Source: Rhodanobacteraceae bacterium
Lineage (GTDB): Bacteria; Pseudomonadota; Gammaproteobacteria; Xanthomonadales; Rhodanobacteraceae
Length of the DNA: 64,000 nucleotides
NCBI GenBank assembly: GCA_027019085.1
Contig: JALUXG010000003.1
Location: 1 to 64,000, forward strand
Direction: 5' to 3'
Of this stretch, positions 27,656-37,431 are shown piece by piece. The position numbers and the translations under genes were made by a program. The notes under the pieces were generated by a model. The model was not told the DNA's origin. It made no database searches and saw nothing but the letters and a program-made list of their open reading frames with translations. The number at the start of each line of letters is the position of its first letter. The first letter of the stretch is position 1.

Positions 27656-30600
27656 TCAGGCCACTTCCGGCCCGCCTGCCGGACCAGCATCCTTCCCGCG
27701 TCCATAGCGCAGGTACAGGGCGGGGATGAGGTTGGTGGTCAGCAGCGCGCTCCACAGCATGCCGCCGAGGATCACGATGGCCAGTCCCTGTTCGGGTGCC
27801 GCACCCTGGCCCCAACCCAGTGCCGTGGGCAGCATGCCAAGCACCGCTGTCAACGTGGTCAGGGCGATGGGCCTGAAGCGGGCGTGTACTGCTTCCTCGA
27901 CGGCCAGCTTGCGTGCCATGCCGGACTGTTCGTTGCGCCGTGCGCGGTACAGCAGCACGATGCCGTGATTGAGGCTGAGACCGATCAGGGTCAGGAAGCC
28001 GACCAGCCCCATTGCGTTCAGGCCGACCCCGCTGACCAGCAGTGCCAGCGCGCCGCCGGTCAGGGCCAGTGGCACCTGCAGCAACAGCAGGGCGGGAATG
28101 CGCAAGCCGTCGAATTGCAGCAGCAGGATGCCGATCATCAGCAACAGGGCCATCGCGGAGGCCATTGCCAGGTGTTCCAGTGTCTGCACCAGTTGCGGGT
28201 ACAGGCCGCCATAGGCGATGCGGTACCCGGGGGGCAGGTGCAGGTCCTTGAGTGCCTTGCGGCTGGCTGTCACTGCGCGGCCGAGGGTGGTGGTCGGGGT
28301 GGCCAGGATGTCCAGGGCGCGGGCACCGTTGATGTGCTGCAACTGGTTGGGAGTGGTGGTCAGGGCAACATGCGCCAGTTCCCCCAGGGGCGTCCAGCCG
28401 TGATCGTGGATGGCGAGATTGCGTACGCTATCGACCGACATCCGGGTGGCATCGGCCAGCCGCATGTAGATGTCGAGCGGCAGGTTGCCGTCGATGACCT
28501 GGGATATCACCGTGCCGGCGAGCAATGGCTGCAGCTGCGCCTTGAGCCCGGCAGTGGTGATGCCACGCGCAGCCATGACGGCGTTGCGGGGCTGGATGCG
28601 CAGTTGGTTGACCGGGTAGCCGTCATTGGCGAATACGTCGCTGAATTCGGGCAACTTCCGCAGTTTCTGCGCGATCTGCTCGGACAAGGTGTGCAGGGTC
28701 GCGATCCTGCTGCCGTAAAGATGGATGACGAAAGGCTGGGGTAGGCCGGAAAGGCTTTCCCCGAGTCGCTCGACGGTCGGTGTGTCGATCTGGGTCTGGA
28801 CGCCGTCCATGCGACTTGCGCGCAGCAGACGCTGGGCGATCGCATCGAGGTTGTTGACGCTGACATCGGGCTTGAGCGCAATCTGGATTTCGCCGGCATA
28901 GGCGGGTTCCACATAAGCCGTGTCGCCGGCCGAGCCAATGCGGGCGAAGGTGTGGGCCACGGCCGGATCGGCGCGCAGGCGGCGGGTCAGCGTATCCACC
29001 GTCACCCGGGTCTTCTGCAACGAGGTTCCCGGCGGCAGGGAGAAGCTTTCCAGCAGCACACCTTCGTTGGGCAATGGCAGCAGGTGCATGGGCACCAGCG
29101 TCAGACCGGCGGCACTGAGCACGAACAATCCGATGCACATCCATAGCCCCAGACGCGGATGCGGGATCATCCAGCCGAGGATGCGTGCATTGGCACGGCG
29201 GATGGTCTCCAGCATCCGTGCGCCGAGGGTCGGGCCGCGCGAAGGCTTGTCCCGCCCGAGCATGCCCATGCCGATCGGGATCAGGGTCAGCGAAACCGCA
29301 AGCGACGCCAGTATGGAAAGGGTCATGGACCAGGCGAACGGCACAAAGAACAGGCCGGCCAGCCCACCCATGAACAGGAGCGGGAGGTAGACCGCCACGG
29401 TGGTCAGGCTGCCGCTGATGTCAGGGCTGGCGACGTCGGACAGGCCCATGCGCACGGCATCCCAGCCGCGGGCTCCGCTTTCCCGGCGATGCTCTATGGC
29501 CTCCAGCACCACGATGGCATCGTCGGCGACCAGACCGACAGCAACCGTCAGGGCGCCGAGGGTCATGAGGTTCAGGCTGTGGCCCGACAGCTGCAGTCCG
29601 GTGATGGCCATCAAAAGCGACAGGGGAATGCTCGCGGCGAGAAGCCATACCCCGCGGTCCCATCCGAACACCCAGAGCAGGGCGAGGATGGCGAGTGCGG
29701 CGCCGATCAGCAGGTTGCGGCTGAGATCGGTGCCGATCATGCGCACCATGTGTCCCTGATCGTAGATGCCTTGCCAATGTACGCCGGCAGGCAGCAGGCC
29801 ACGGCTGGCTTTCAGGGCCCGGGCCACGGCACGGGTCACCTGCAGTGTGGATGCGCCGGGCTGCTTGATCACGGTCAAGGCCACCCCGGCGCGACCGTCG
29901 AGGGTGACAGCGTTGTGCACCGGCCTGGCCGTGCGCAGCACCATTGCCACATCCTGCAGCGGGATGGGTCCGTGCTCGCCGGTGACTGCGGTCATGCCGA
30001 GCGCGGCCGCCGTGCGCGGCTGGTCGTTGAGCTGGATGTTGACGTCCTGATGGCCCTGGTCGACATAGCCTGCGGCATCCAGCGCGACACGCTGCCGGAT
30101 GGCCTGGACCAGCCTGTCGACCGGCACGTCGTGTGCGCGCATGGCACGCATGTCCGGCTGCACCCAGAGTACCGGGTCGCCGGTGCCGTAGACTTCCACA
30201 CGCTGCACGCCTGGCAACGCCCGCAGCATGGGTTCGATGTGCGCGCGCACCGTGCGTTGTACATCGGACGGATCCACACCGGCAGGAATCCTGGCAACGT
30301 AGTCGGCCACTTCGTTGATGGCATTGCCCATGATCTGGGCGTACGGATTGACGTTTCCGGGCAATTGGGTGCGCGCGCGGTCAATGGCGCTGTTGACCGC
30401 TTGCAGGTCCGCCTCGGCCGAGCTGCCTGAAACAAACCGCACGCTGGTCTGTATGGTGCCGTGACCGATGGTGGATCGCACGTCGACCAGGTTGGGCAGG
30501 GTCAGGATCTGGTTTTCCAGCGGGCGTGCAATCCCTGATTCCAGCGCTTCGACACTGGTGCCGGGGGCGTGAACCGTGACGCTGACCAGGGGGAAATCGA

Positions 30601-30727
30601 ATCTTGGCAGGACTTCGGCGGGGATCCGGTTCAGGGTCGCAAGGCCGTACAAGGCCAGTGCCCCGAACAGCAGCACCCATATCGCAGGCCGGGAAACTAC
30701 GCCTTGCAGATCCTGTTTCCGGGTCAT
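27656..30727 (-). CDS. RND family efflux pump permease
   Basis: Inner-membrane proton-driven RND transporter of 1023 residues with twelve membrane segments and two large periplasmic loops. The first helix region PAIWVLLFGALALYGLATLNRIPAEVLP is typical of the AcrB/CzcA superfamily, and the proton-relay pair D402-D403 is present in GLVADDAIVV. Absence of clear metal-binding motifs leaves drug versus small-molecule specificity open. The ATG at 30727 lies two bases after the adaptor stop. No outer-membrane channel gene adjoins it, so a shared TolC/OprM protein must be used. Confidence 0.9.
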   Translation of the reverse strand: MTRKQDLQGVVSRPAIWVLLFGALALYGLATLNRIPAEVLPRFDFPLVSVTVHAPGTSVEALESGIARPLENQILTLPNLVDVRSTIGHGTIQTSVRFVSGSSAEADLQAVNSAIDRARTQLPGNVNPYAQIMGNAINEVADYVARIPAGVDPSDVQRTVRAHIEPMLRALPGVQRVEVYGTGDPVLWVQPDMRAMRAHDVPVDRLVQAIRQRVALDAAGYVDQGHQDVNIQLNDQPRTAAALGMTAVTGEHGPIPLQDVAMVLRTARPVHNAVTLDGRAGVALTVIKQPGASTLQVTRAVARALKASRGLLPAGVHWQGIYDQGHMVRMIGTDLSRNLLIGAALAILALLWVFGWDRGVWLLAASIPLSLLMAITGLQLSGHSLNLMTLGALTVAVGLVADDAIVVLEAIEHRRESGARGWDAVRMGLSDVASPDISGSLTTVAVYLPLLFMGGLAGLFFVPFAWSMTLSILASLAVSLTLIPIGMGMLGRDKPSRGPTLGARMLETIRRANARILGWMIPHPRLGLWMCIGLFVLSAAGLTLVPMHLLPLPNEGVLLESFSLPPGTSLQKTRVTVDTLTRRLRADPAVAHTFARIGSAGDTAYVEPAYAGEIQIALKPDVSVNNLDAIAQRLLRASRMDGVQTQIDTPTVERLGESLSGLPQPFVIHLYGSRIATLHTLSEQIAQKLRKLPEFSDVFANDGYPVNQLRIQPRNAVMAARGITTAGLKAQLQPLLAGTVISQVIDGNLPLDIYMRLADATRMSVDSVRNLAIHDHGWTPLGELAHVALTTTPNQLQHINGARALDILATPTTTLGRAVTASRKALKDLHLPPGYRIAYGGLYPQLVQTLEHLAMASAMALLLMIGILLLQFDGLRIPALLLLQVPLALTGGALALLVSGVGLNAMGLVGFLTLIGLSLNHGIVLLYRARRNEQSGMARKLAVEEAVHARFRPIALTTLTAVLGMLPTALGWGQGAAPEQGLAIVILGGMLWSALLTTNLIPALYLRYGRGKDAGPAGGPEVA

Positions 30728-30729
30728 GC

Positions 30730-31809
30730 TCAGTCCTGGACCTGGTAGTGGCGGGTGATCTCGCGATGGAAACGAAGATAGGCCTGGTCGACCACGACCC
30801 TGTCACCGTTGGACAGGCCGTTGAGGATTTCGGTCTGCCTGCCTACGGCATGGCCGGGGATGACGGCGTGTTTGACATCGCCGTGCGAGGTGACGAGCAG
30901 TACCCACCATCGGCCCTGATCCAGGATCAGGGCCCGGGTGGGTACGAGGATCCGCTTGCGTGGCTTGCCGTCCAGTTTCACGACGCCCGTTTCACCGTTG
31001 ATCCACGGTGGGGCATTCGATGTGTGCAGGGGTAGCAGGGCGATGGGCAGGCCGCCGTCGGGCTGCAGGCGCGGGACACGCTGCACGACGTGCACGCGCA
31101 CCGGCGCAGACCCGTCGTCGGGCACGAACCTGCCTTCCATGCCCACGTGGACCCGTTGGCGTGCATCGGTTCCATAGAGCGGGGCAAGCAGCCACAGCGC
31201 CCGTGTCGGCTGCATCACGGCCAGTGTCTGTCCGGCACGCACCCGTTCACCCGCATGAGCACGCAATTCGAGGATGGCGCCGTCGGCCGGCGCACGTACC
31301 CTTGCCAATTCCATGTCCGCCTGCAATTGCTGTCGGGCCTGCTGGCGAGCGGCACGGGCGCGGGCCGCCGCGGCCGCTGCGATGTCGACCTGCTGGCGGG
31401 TGGCCAGATGTTGTGCAAGGCGTTGTTTCAGCGCGGCCAGGGTATCGTCGGCTGCGTGTTCTCCAGCGCGGGCCGCCTGTACGGCCGAGCGGTCGTTGGC
31501 GAGCAGGGCATCGGTCTGGCTACCGCCAAGCCGGCCCACGATCTGGCCCCGGTGCACGGTATCCCCGGGACGAACCGCAAGCATCAGCAGGCGACCGTCG
31601 AGCCCTGCGAGCAGCCTTGCCTGGGACATTGGTGTGACACGTGCAAACGCTTCCAGGCGGGGGACGATGCGTTGCGCCGAGATTGTGATCGTGCCTGCAT
31701 CAGGCGGGGGTGAGGCTGCAGGTTTGGATGCCGCCGGAGTGGTCGTGGCGAACAGGCCAAGCAGGCTGGCAAGCAGCATCTTCGGCGGGATGGTACGCCC
31801 GAGGTTCAT
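30730..31809 (-). CDS. RND periplasmic adaptor subunit
   Basis: Membrane-fusion protein of 359 residues with a signal peptide (LLASLLGLFATTTPAAS). It shows the lipoyl domain halves (GRLLMLAVRPGDTVHRGQIV and APADGAILELRAHAGERVRAGQ) separated by an Ala/Gln/Arg-rich coiled coil (about 100-170), then beta-barrel and membrane-proximal domains (KRILVPTRALILDQG; IPGHAVGRQTEILNGLSNGDRVVVD). It precedes the RND gene with two bases between stop and start, so they are one operon. Confidence 0.88.
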   Translation of the reverse strand: MNLGRTIPPKMLLASLLGLFATTTPAASKPAASPPPDAGTITISAQRIVPRLEAFARVTPMSQARLLAGLDGRLLMLAVRPGDTVHRGQIVGRLGGSQTDALLANDRSAVQAARAGEHAADDTLAALKQRLAQHLATRQQVDIAAAAAARARAARQQARQQLQADMELARVRAPADGAILELRAHAGERVRAGQTLAVMQPTRALWLLAPLYGTDARQRVHVGMEGRFVPDDGSAPVRVHVVQRVPRLQPDGGLPIALLPLHTSNAPPWINGETGVVKLDGKPRKRILVPTRALILDQGRWWVLLVTSHGDVKHAVIPGHAVGRQTEILNGLSNGDRVVVDQAYLRFHREITRHYQVQD

Positions 31810-31908
31810 GCGACAACTCTAGCAAGAATGCACCGGCGCCAGTGTCACCTGCAGGGCTTTGGATTTGCTGAGTTCGGCCCGTGGTTCAGGTAAGCGGCAC
31901 AGGCCCAT

Positions 31909-32343
31909 TCAGTTTGCAGCGTAGAACGCATGCTCGCCGATGGTGCGCAAGGGGGCGTTGCTGGCCCAGTGGGGGGAAATGCTGGTCGTCGCGAAGTGAT
32001 TGGCTCCCGGGACCACCAGAACCCTGTCCTTTCTGGGGAGTTTCCAGATCGCCATGCTTTCGCCGGCAATCTTCCAGGCTTTGGTGTAGGCCTTGAGATT
32101 CGTGATTTCAAAGCTTTGTGGCGTGGTGCTCAGGGCAAACTGGTACGGGGCCTTCACCACGTCGCACACGGTCTTGCCGTAACGGCCCTGTTCGCGGCGG
32201 CGCAAGGCCACTTCGGCGACTGCAAACTGGCCGATGGTCGATTGCCCGCGGGCTTCCAGATAGACCGTCGTGGCCAGGCAGGTCTGGTCGGCCAACGGAC
32301 GAGGCAGCAGGGTGGTAAGCCATAACAGCCAGGCAAGTTTCAT
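31909..32343 (-). CDS. exported SleB-like cell wall hydrolase
   Basis: A 144-residue protein of the hydrolase_2 (SleB C-terminal) family. A signal peptide covers residues 1-18; the domain then shows LATTVYLEARGQSTIGQFAVAEVALRR with the catalytic glutamate, KTVCDVVKAPYQF, and the closing GANHFAT. The family cuts peptidoglycan, in spore formers as a germination lytic transglycosylase; in this Gram-negative context a periplasmic wall-remodelling role is likely. The start at 32343 has a strong AGGAG site. Confidence 0.82.
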   Translation of the reverse strand: MKLAWLLWLTTLLPRPLADQTCLATTVYLEARGQSTIGQFAVAEVALRRREQGRYGKTVCDVVKAPYQFALSTTPQSFEITNLKAYTKAWKIAGESMAIWKLPRKDRVLVVPGANHFATTSISPHWASNAPLRTIGEHAFYAAN

Positions 32344-32789
32344 GGTTGTTTCTCCTCAAGGCCCTGTCCAGGACCATGCACGGAGCCTTCCGGCCCGATG
32401 TGCGTGAACGGCAGCCATCCGTGGGCTTTCCGGTCATTTGATGATCTGCATCGGATGCCTGGCTGCACACGCGGCTCAGGCCGCATAAGCGGCGCCGATA
32501 CAGGGGTCCAAGTTGTTCGTCTGCATTTCTGATGCGCGGCAGTTGGCGGAAGCGAATGGGTGGCTCCGCACATCGGTGTCCGCATTTCGCGGACTCTCAG
32601 GGGTGGTGCGGCTACATTGCCGCCGGATCGCGCCAAGCCGGAATCATCCGGTTCGTCGCGCTCGTTCGACGCTCGCGTATCCAGTCACCATCGCAGGCGT
32701 CGAATAACTTCAATTTAGCAATTCGCGGAGCACACGTCAATGTTTGCCCCAGGAGCCAGTCGTCGTGGTTGCGCCCGGATTTGCACGAG
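32344..32789. other. intergenic region without a supportable gene
   Basis: About 446 bases between ygfZ and the SleB-like gene, both on the minus strand. Short frames on either strand have no domain-like content or ribosome site. An A/T-rich spot near 32703-32722 (AATAACTTCAATTTAGCAATTC) may belong to a promoter for the hydrolase. I see no tRNA or riboswitch shape. Confidence 0.4.
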
Positions 32790-33620
32790 TCAAGGGGTGA
32801 ATGCGTGCAGAACCTGCATGGGTGCATCTGCCTGTCGCAGCGCGTCCAGGCTGCTTTCGTGCACCACGGCGAGTGCTTCGTAGGCATCGTCGACGGGTAC
32901 GCAATCGAGAACCTGCATGCTCGTGGCAATACCGCTCGCTGTGTCGTGTGCTGGGGCAGGCGGGCTCGATCCAGGTGCAATCCAAGCGGTCAGACGCATA
33001 TGAGCCAGCAGATGCTTGTGACCGCCCCGATAGTGCAGTCGGGCAACGATTTCCTGACCGGGGTAGCAACCCTTGTCCAGTTTTATCGCACCGAGCCGGT
33101 ACAGACCCAGGGCCGGGGGCAGGAGAGTGCCTGCCAGGTCGGCGGGCAGCCAGGGCTCGCCGTGGCGGATGGCCTGCAGGCGCCATTCCAGGTCGGATCC
33201 ACCGGTGTCCGGGGAAGGGAGCGAAAGACTGCGTTCGCTGAAGCCGATGTGAAGTGTGCCTGACTCTGAATGTACGGTGCCGAAGGGCAGGGCTGTGCCT
33301 GCAGCGATATGCTGCGGTGGTAGTGCGGTGATCGAGGCACGCGAACGGAAAACGGATGGCCGCAGCGCTTGCGCCATGGCTTCGCCGTCTCCGCCTCGCA
33401 GGATGGCGACAAGCCGGTCCGGTTCCAGCCGCAGCAGATGGAACAGGTTGCGAACGCGACCGCGTGCGTCCAGCCAGGCGCTCCATTGCCAGTGACCGGT
33501 TTCCAGGCTGGCCACGTCACTGGTGAATTGCGCATGCGCGAACGCTACCGCGTCCGGGCCCTCGATACGCAGTGTGCCTGCGGTGGGTTGCGATGCTTCC
33601 ACGTCATTCGATCCTGTCAT
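32790..33620 (-). CDS. ygfZ: YgfZ/GcvT folate-binding Fe-S repair protein
   Basis: A 276-residue member of the YgfZ/COG0354 family that supports activity of Fe-S enzymes, using folate. The hallmark K-G-C-Y-x-G-Q-E is present in KLDKGCYPGQEIVARLHYRGG. The N-terminal part has the expected TLRIEGPDAVAFAHAQFTSDV and W(L)DARGRV strands. ATG at 33620 gives family length, though the ribosome site is weak. It sits divergent from the SdhAF4-like gene and succinate dehydrogenase, an Fe-S enzyme, which fits its job. Confidence 0.88.
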   Translation of the reverse strand: MTGSNDVEASQPTAGTLRIEGPDAVAFAHAQFTSDVASLETGHWQWSAWLDARGRVRNLFHLLRLEPDRLVAILRGGDGEAMAQALRPSVFRSRASITALPPQHIAAGTALPFGTVHSESGTLHIGFSERSLSLPSPDTGGSDLEWRLQAIRHGEPWLPADLAGTLLPPALGLYRLGAIKLDKGCYPGQEIVARLHYRGGHKHLLAHMRLTAWIAPGSSPPAPAHDTASGIATSMQVLDCVPVDDAYEALAVVHESSLDALRQADAPMQVLHAFTP

Positions 33621-33713
33621 GCCAACGTAGCGGGCCGTGAACCGGTGTCGCGTACCCGGGCCTTGTGCAGTTCCATGGCAGGTATTAGGATTCCAGAGGT
33701 GATTTGCAAGCCC

Positions 33714-33878
33714 ATGAACGACTCCAGACCCCGGTACCCCGAGCAACACGAAACACCAGCAACGCCCACCCGGGCGGTGCCGGCACCGCCCGGGTGGGAC
33801 AATCGATCGGAACAGCCACGTCTGGACCCGGTCCGTTACGGAGACTGGGAGAAGAACGGGCGCTGCATCGATTTCTGA
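33714..33878 (+). CDS. DUF1674 / SdhAF4-like small protein
   Basis: A 54-residue protein ending LDPVRYGDWEKNGRCIDF, the DUF1674 signature. The eukaryotic member (SDHAF4/Sdh8) binds free flavinylated SdhA and helps assemble complex II. It lies 65 bases before sdhC. The ATG at 33714 follows AGAGGTGA at a slightly long spacing; an ATG at 33675 in frame would add 13 residues. The first half is Pro-rich and probably disordered. Confidence 0.78.
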   Translation: MNDSRPRYPEQHETPATPTRAVPAPPGWDNRSEQPRLDPVRYGDWEKNGRCIDF

Positions 33879-33943
33879 GGTAACGGCATGGTGGTCCCCC
33901 GGGCCACCCGACAATGCGCATCAACACCACAAGGATAGCCACG

Positions 33944-34336
33944 ATGGCACACAGCGGGCGACCTCTTTCTCCGCACCTGGGCATCTACCGCTGGCAGGTG
34001 CAGATGGTGACTTCGATTCTGCATCGAGCGACGGGCATTGCACTGGTTGCAGGCAGCGGCATGGTGCTGTGGGGTCTTTATGCCCTTGCTGCAGGGGCCA
34101 CGGACTGGACCGCATTCACCGCCATTGCCGGCAGCGTGCCGGGGCAGATCCTGCTGGCGGGATGGACCTGGTCGCTGATGTATCACCTGTGCAACGGCGT
34201 GCGCCATCTGTTCCAGGACGCGGGCATGGGTTTTGAAATCGCCCAGTTCGTGCGTTCGAGCTGGCTCGCGGTGATTGTCAGCCTGCTACTGACCGTGGCC
34301 ATCTGGGCCTACCTGCTTGCGGGAGGTGTGCTGTGA
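33944..34336 (+). CDS. sdhC: succinate dehydrogenase cytochrome b556 subunit
   Basis: Membrane anchor of complex II, 130 residues with three membrane helices. It opens with RPLSPHLGIYRWQ and has the family motif SILHRATGIAL; a heme-ligand histidine is in MYHLCNGVRHL. It passes electrons to ubiquinone. ATG at 33944 follows AAGGA. Its stop overlaps the GTG of sdhD in GTGA. First gene of sdhCDAB. Confidence 0.95.
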   Translation: MAHSGRPLSPHLGIYRWQVQMVTSILHRATGIALVAGSGMVLWGLYALAAGATDWTAFTAIAGSVPGQILLAGWTWSLMYHLCNGVRHLFQDAGMGFEIAQFVRSSWLAVIVSLLLTVAIWAYLLAGGVL

Positions 34337-34716
34337 GCGACATGCGCAACCCTCTCGGCCGTGCCCGCGGGCTGGGTTCGGCCAAGGCCGGCACCGGCCA
34401 CTGGTGGATGCAGCGCCTGACGGCGCTGGCACTGGTCGTACTGTCGGTATGGTTCCTCATCACCGTGCTGGGACTGCTGCATGCCGATTATCCGACGGCA
34501 CTGGCCACACTGGCACGGCCCTGGAATGCGGTGCTGATGGTGGCATTCACCACGGCGATGTTCTGGCATGCGCAGCTGGGGCTGCAGGTGGTAATCGAGG
34601 ACTACGTGCACACCCGGTGGCTGGAGACGTTCCTGGTGGTGCTGGTCAAGCTGCTTGCCGTGCTGTCGGTAATCGCCGCCGCCCTGGCGGTCGTGCGCAT
34701 CGCGTTGGGGCACTGA
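34333..34716 (+). CDS. sdhD: succinate dehydrogenase membrane anchor subunit
   Basis: Second membrane anchor of complex II, 127 residues with three helices. The conserved [13 protein letters not shown] and [17 protein letters not shown] motifs are visible; the histidine in FWHAQLGLQ is a likely heme ligand. The start is GTG at 34333 supported by GGGAGG (34321-34326) and by the overlap with sdhC. sdhA begins ten bases after its stop. Confidence 0.93.
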   Translation: MSDMRNPLGRARGLGSAKAGTGHWWMQRLTALALVVLSVWFLITVLGLLHADYPTALATLARPWNAVLMVAFTTAMFWHAQLGLQVVIEDYVHTRWLETFLVVLVKLLAVLSVIAAALAVVRIALGH

Positions 34717-34726
34717 AGGAAAATTC

Positions 34727-36514
34727 ATGGAAAGCTACAAGATCCAGCAGCACAAGTACGACGTCGTGGTGGTGGGTGCCGGCGGTGCCGGTCTGCGCGC
34801 CACGTTCGGTCTTGCCGAGAAGGGCCTGAAGGCAGCCTGTGTCTCCAAGGTATTCCCGACCCGTTCGCATACCGTGGCCGCACAGGGTGGCATTGCCGCG
34901 GCGCTGGGCAACATGGGCGAGGATGACTGGCGCTTCCATTTCTACGACACCATCAAGGGCGGCGACTGGCTCGGTGACCAGGATGCCATCGAGTACATGT
35001 GCAAGCATGCGCCCGAAGCGGTGATCGAGCTGGAACACTACGGCGTGCCGTTTTCGCGCACCGAGGAAGGCAAGATCTACCAGCGGCCCTTCGGCGGCAT
35101 GACCACGCACTACGGCAAGGGGACCGCGCTACGCACTTGTGCCGCTGCCGATCGTACCGGTCACGCGATCCTGCATACACTGTACCAGCAGTCGCTGGCG
35201 CACGACGCCACGTTTTTCGTCGAGTACTTCGCCACCGACCTGATCTTCGACGACGAGGGTGTGTGCCGCGGTGTGCTGGCGCTCGATCTCAACGAAGGCA
35301 CGCTGCATGTCTTTCGCGGCCATGCCGTGGTGCTGGCCACCGGGGGCTACGGCCGGGCGTATTTCTCCTGTACCTCGGCGCACACCTGCACCGGTGACGG
35401 TGGCGGCATGGTGCTGCGTGCCGGGCTGCCGTTGCAGGACCTGGAATTCGTGCAGTTCCACCCGACCGGCATCTACGGCGCCGGCTGCCTGATCACCGAG
35501 GGTGTGCGCGGGGAAGGCGGCTACTTGACCAATGCCAAGGGCGAGCGTTTCATGGAACGCTACGCACCCAGCGCCAAGGACCTGGCCTCGCGCGATGTGG
35601 TTTCGCGCGCAGAGACCATCGAGATCCGTGAGGGGCGCGGCGTGGGGGAGCATGCCGATCACATGCACCTGAACCTCATGCATCTCGGGTCCGAGGTGAT
35701 CAACGAGCGCCTGCCGGGCATCGCAGAGACCGCGCGTATTTTTGCCGGGGTCGACGTGACCAAGGAGCCGATACCGGTGTTGCCGACCGCGCACTACAAC
35801 ATGGGCGGTATCCCGACCAACTACCATGGCGAAGTCGTGCACAAGAAGGGCGACGATCCGGATGCCGTGGTGCCGGGCCTGTTCGCCATCGGCGAGGCCG
35901 CCTGCGTCTCCGTGCACGGCGCCAATCGCCTGGGATCGAACTCGCTGCTGGACCTGGTGGTGTTCGGCCGGGCCGCTGCGCACCGATGTGCCGAGATCAT
36001 CAAGCCAGGGACCGCGCACAAGGACCTACCTGCCAGCACGTACGACCAGGCCCTGTCGCGATTCGACAAACTTCGCCATGCCGACGGCGATACACCGACT
36101 GCGCAGATTCGCATCAACATGCAGAAAACGATGCAGGTCGACGCTGCGGTCTACCGCACTCAGGAAACCCTTCAGCAGGGCTGTACGAAGATCAGCAAGA
36201 TCCACGACTCATTCGCCGATGTGCGCGTCAGTGATCGTTCCATGGTGTGGAATTCGGATCTGGTCGAAACATTGGAGCTGTCCAACCTGCTCGACCAGGC
36301 GGTGGCCACCATGCATTCGGCCGAGCAGCGCAAGGAATCGCGTGGTGCACATGCACGTGAGGACTTTCCCGACCGCAACGATGGCGAATGGATGAAGCAC
36401 ACCCTGGTCTGGGTCGACGACAAGGGCAAGCCCCGCTTCGACTATCGCCCCGTGCACATGGACACGCTCAGCGACGATGTCGAGACCGTGCCGCCGAAAA
36501 AGCGCGTGTATTGA
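34727..36514 (+). CDS. sdhA: succinate dehydrogenase flavoprotein subunit
   Basis: Catalytic FAD subunit of complex II, 595 residues, oxidising succinate to fumarate in the TCA cycle. N-terminal dinucleotide motif [12 protein letters not shown]; the flavin-linking histidine lies in [10 protein letters not shown]; the [23 protein letters not shown] and the [13 protein letters not shown] active-site stretch follow, with [35 protein letters not shown] precedes the ATG. Flavinylation depends on SdhE, found downstream at 40153. Confidence 0.97.
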   Translation: MESYKIQQHKYDVVVVGAGGAGLRATFGLAEKGLKAACVSKVFPTRSHTVAAQGGIAAALGNMGEDDWRFHFYDTIKGGDWLGDQDAIEYMCKHAPEAVIELEHYGVPFSRTEEGKIYQRPFGGMTTHYGKGTALRTCAAADRTGHAILHTLYQQSLAHDATFFVEYFATDLIFDDEGVCRGVLALDLNEGTLHVFRGHAVVLATGGYGRAYFSCTSAHTCTGDGGGMVLRAGLPLQDLEFVQFHPTGIYGAGCLITEGVRGEGGYLTNAKGERFMERYAPSAKDLASRDVVSRAETIEIREGRGVGEHADHMHLNLMHLGSEVINERLPGIAETARIFAGVDVTKEPIPVLPTAHYNMGGIPTNYHGEVVHKKGDDPDAVVPGLFAIGEAACVSVHGANRLGSNSLLDLVVFGRAAAHRCAEIIKPGTAHKDLPASTYDQALSRFDKLRHADGDTPTAQIRINMQKTMQVDAAVYRTQETLQQGCTKISKIHDSFADVRVSDRSMVWNSDLVETLELSNLLDQAVATMHSAEQRKESRGAHAREDFPDRNDGEWMKHTLVWVDDKGKPRFDYRPVHMDTLSDDVETVPPKKRVY

Positions 36515-36610
36515 GTGCAGGGAATGGGGAGCCGGGAGTCGGCAATGGCAAAGCCGATACCGCTCCAGGTTCGCCACTACTGATCATCCAACCCGATATC
36601 CGGAAAAATA

Positions 36611-37396
36611 ATGGCCGAGTTCACGCTACCGAAGAATTCCAGGATCAATCCCGGCAAGCATTTCAAGGCCGAGGGCGCGAAGAAACCGCGCACGTTCAGG
36701 ATCTACCGCTGGAGCCCGGATGACGGCGAGAACCCGCGCATGGACTCCTACGAGGTGGACCTGGCCAGCTGTGGTCCCATGGTTCTGGATGCCTTGCTGA
36801 AGATCAAGAACGAGATCGACCCGACGCTGACCCTGCGCCGGTCCTGTCGCGAAGGCATCTGCGGCAGTTGCGCGATGAACATCGACGGCACCAACACGCT
36901 GGCCTGCACCCGCGCCATCGAGGATTGCCGGGGCGGCGAAGTCGCCATCTACCCGTTGCCGCACATGCCGGTGGTGAAGGACCTGGTGCCCGACCTGACG
37001 CACTTCTATGCGCAGTTCGCCTCGATCAAGCCCTGGCTACGCACGCAAAGTCCCGCACCGTCCGATGCCGAGCGCCTGCAGTCACCGGAAGAGCGCAAGA
37101 AGCTGGACGGCCTCTACGAGTGCATTCTTTGCGCGTGCTGCTCGACCAGTTGCCCCAGCTATTGGTGGAACGGCGACAAGTACCTGGGGCCGGCCATCCT
37201 GCTGCAGGCCTACCGCTGGATCGCCGATTCGCGTGACGAGGATACCGGCAGCCGCCTGGACGATCTGGAGGATCCGTTCAAGCTGTATCGCTGCCATACC
37301 ATCATGAACTGCACCCGCACCTGTCCGAAGGGGCTCAACCCGGCCAAGGCGATAGCCGAGATCAAGAAGCTGATCGTCGAGCGCCACTCGGCCTGA
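36611..37396 (+). CDS. sdhB: succinate dehydrogenase iron-sulfur subunit
   Basis: Electron-transfer subunit of complex II, 261 residues. All three clusters are identifiable: 2Fe-2S in [15 protein letters not shown] plus a later cysteine, 4Fe-4S in [16 protein letters not shown], and the 3Fe-4S in [17 protein letters not shown]. The 96-base gap from sdhA is long for this operon and contains a G-rich repeat-like run (36518-36549). It converges with the AGE isomerase gene, with only 35 bases between the stops. Confidence 0.96.
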   Translation: MAEFTLPKNSRINPGKHFKAEGAKKPRTFRIYRWSPDDGENPRMDSYEVDLASCGPMVLDALLKIKNEIDPTLTLRRSCREGICGSCAMNIDGTNTLACTRAIEDCRGGEVAIYPLPHMPVVKDLVPDLTHFYAQFASIKPWLRTQSPAPSDAERLQSPEERKKLDGLYECILCACCSTSCPSYWWNGDKYLGPAILLQAYRWIADSRDEDTGSRLDDLEDPFKLYRCHTIMNCTRTCPKGLNPAKAIAEIKKLIVERHSA

Positions 37397-37431
37397 AGCC
37401 AAGACACCGGCTGTGCTGTTGCGGGGGTAAT

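Noticed and set aside
32513..32707. Small ORFs between ygfZ and the SleB-like gene
   Set aside because: No ribosome site, domain or signal peptide.
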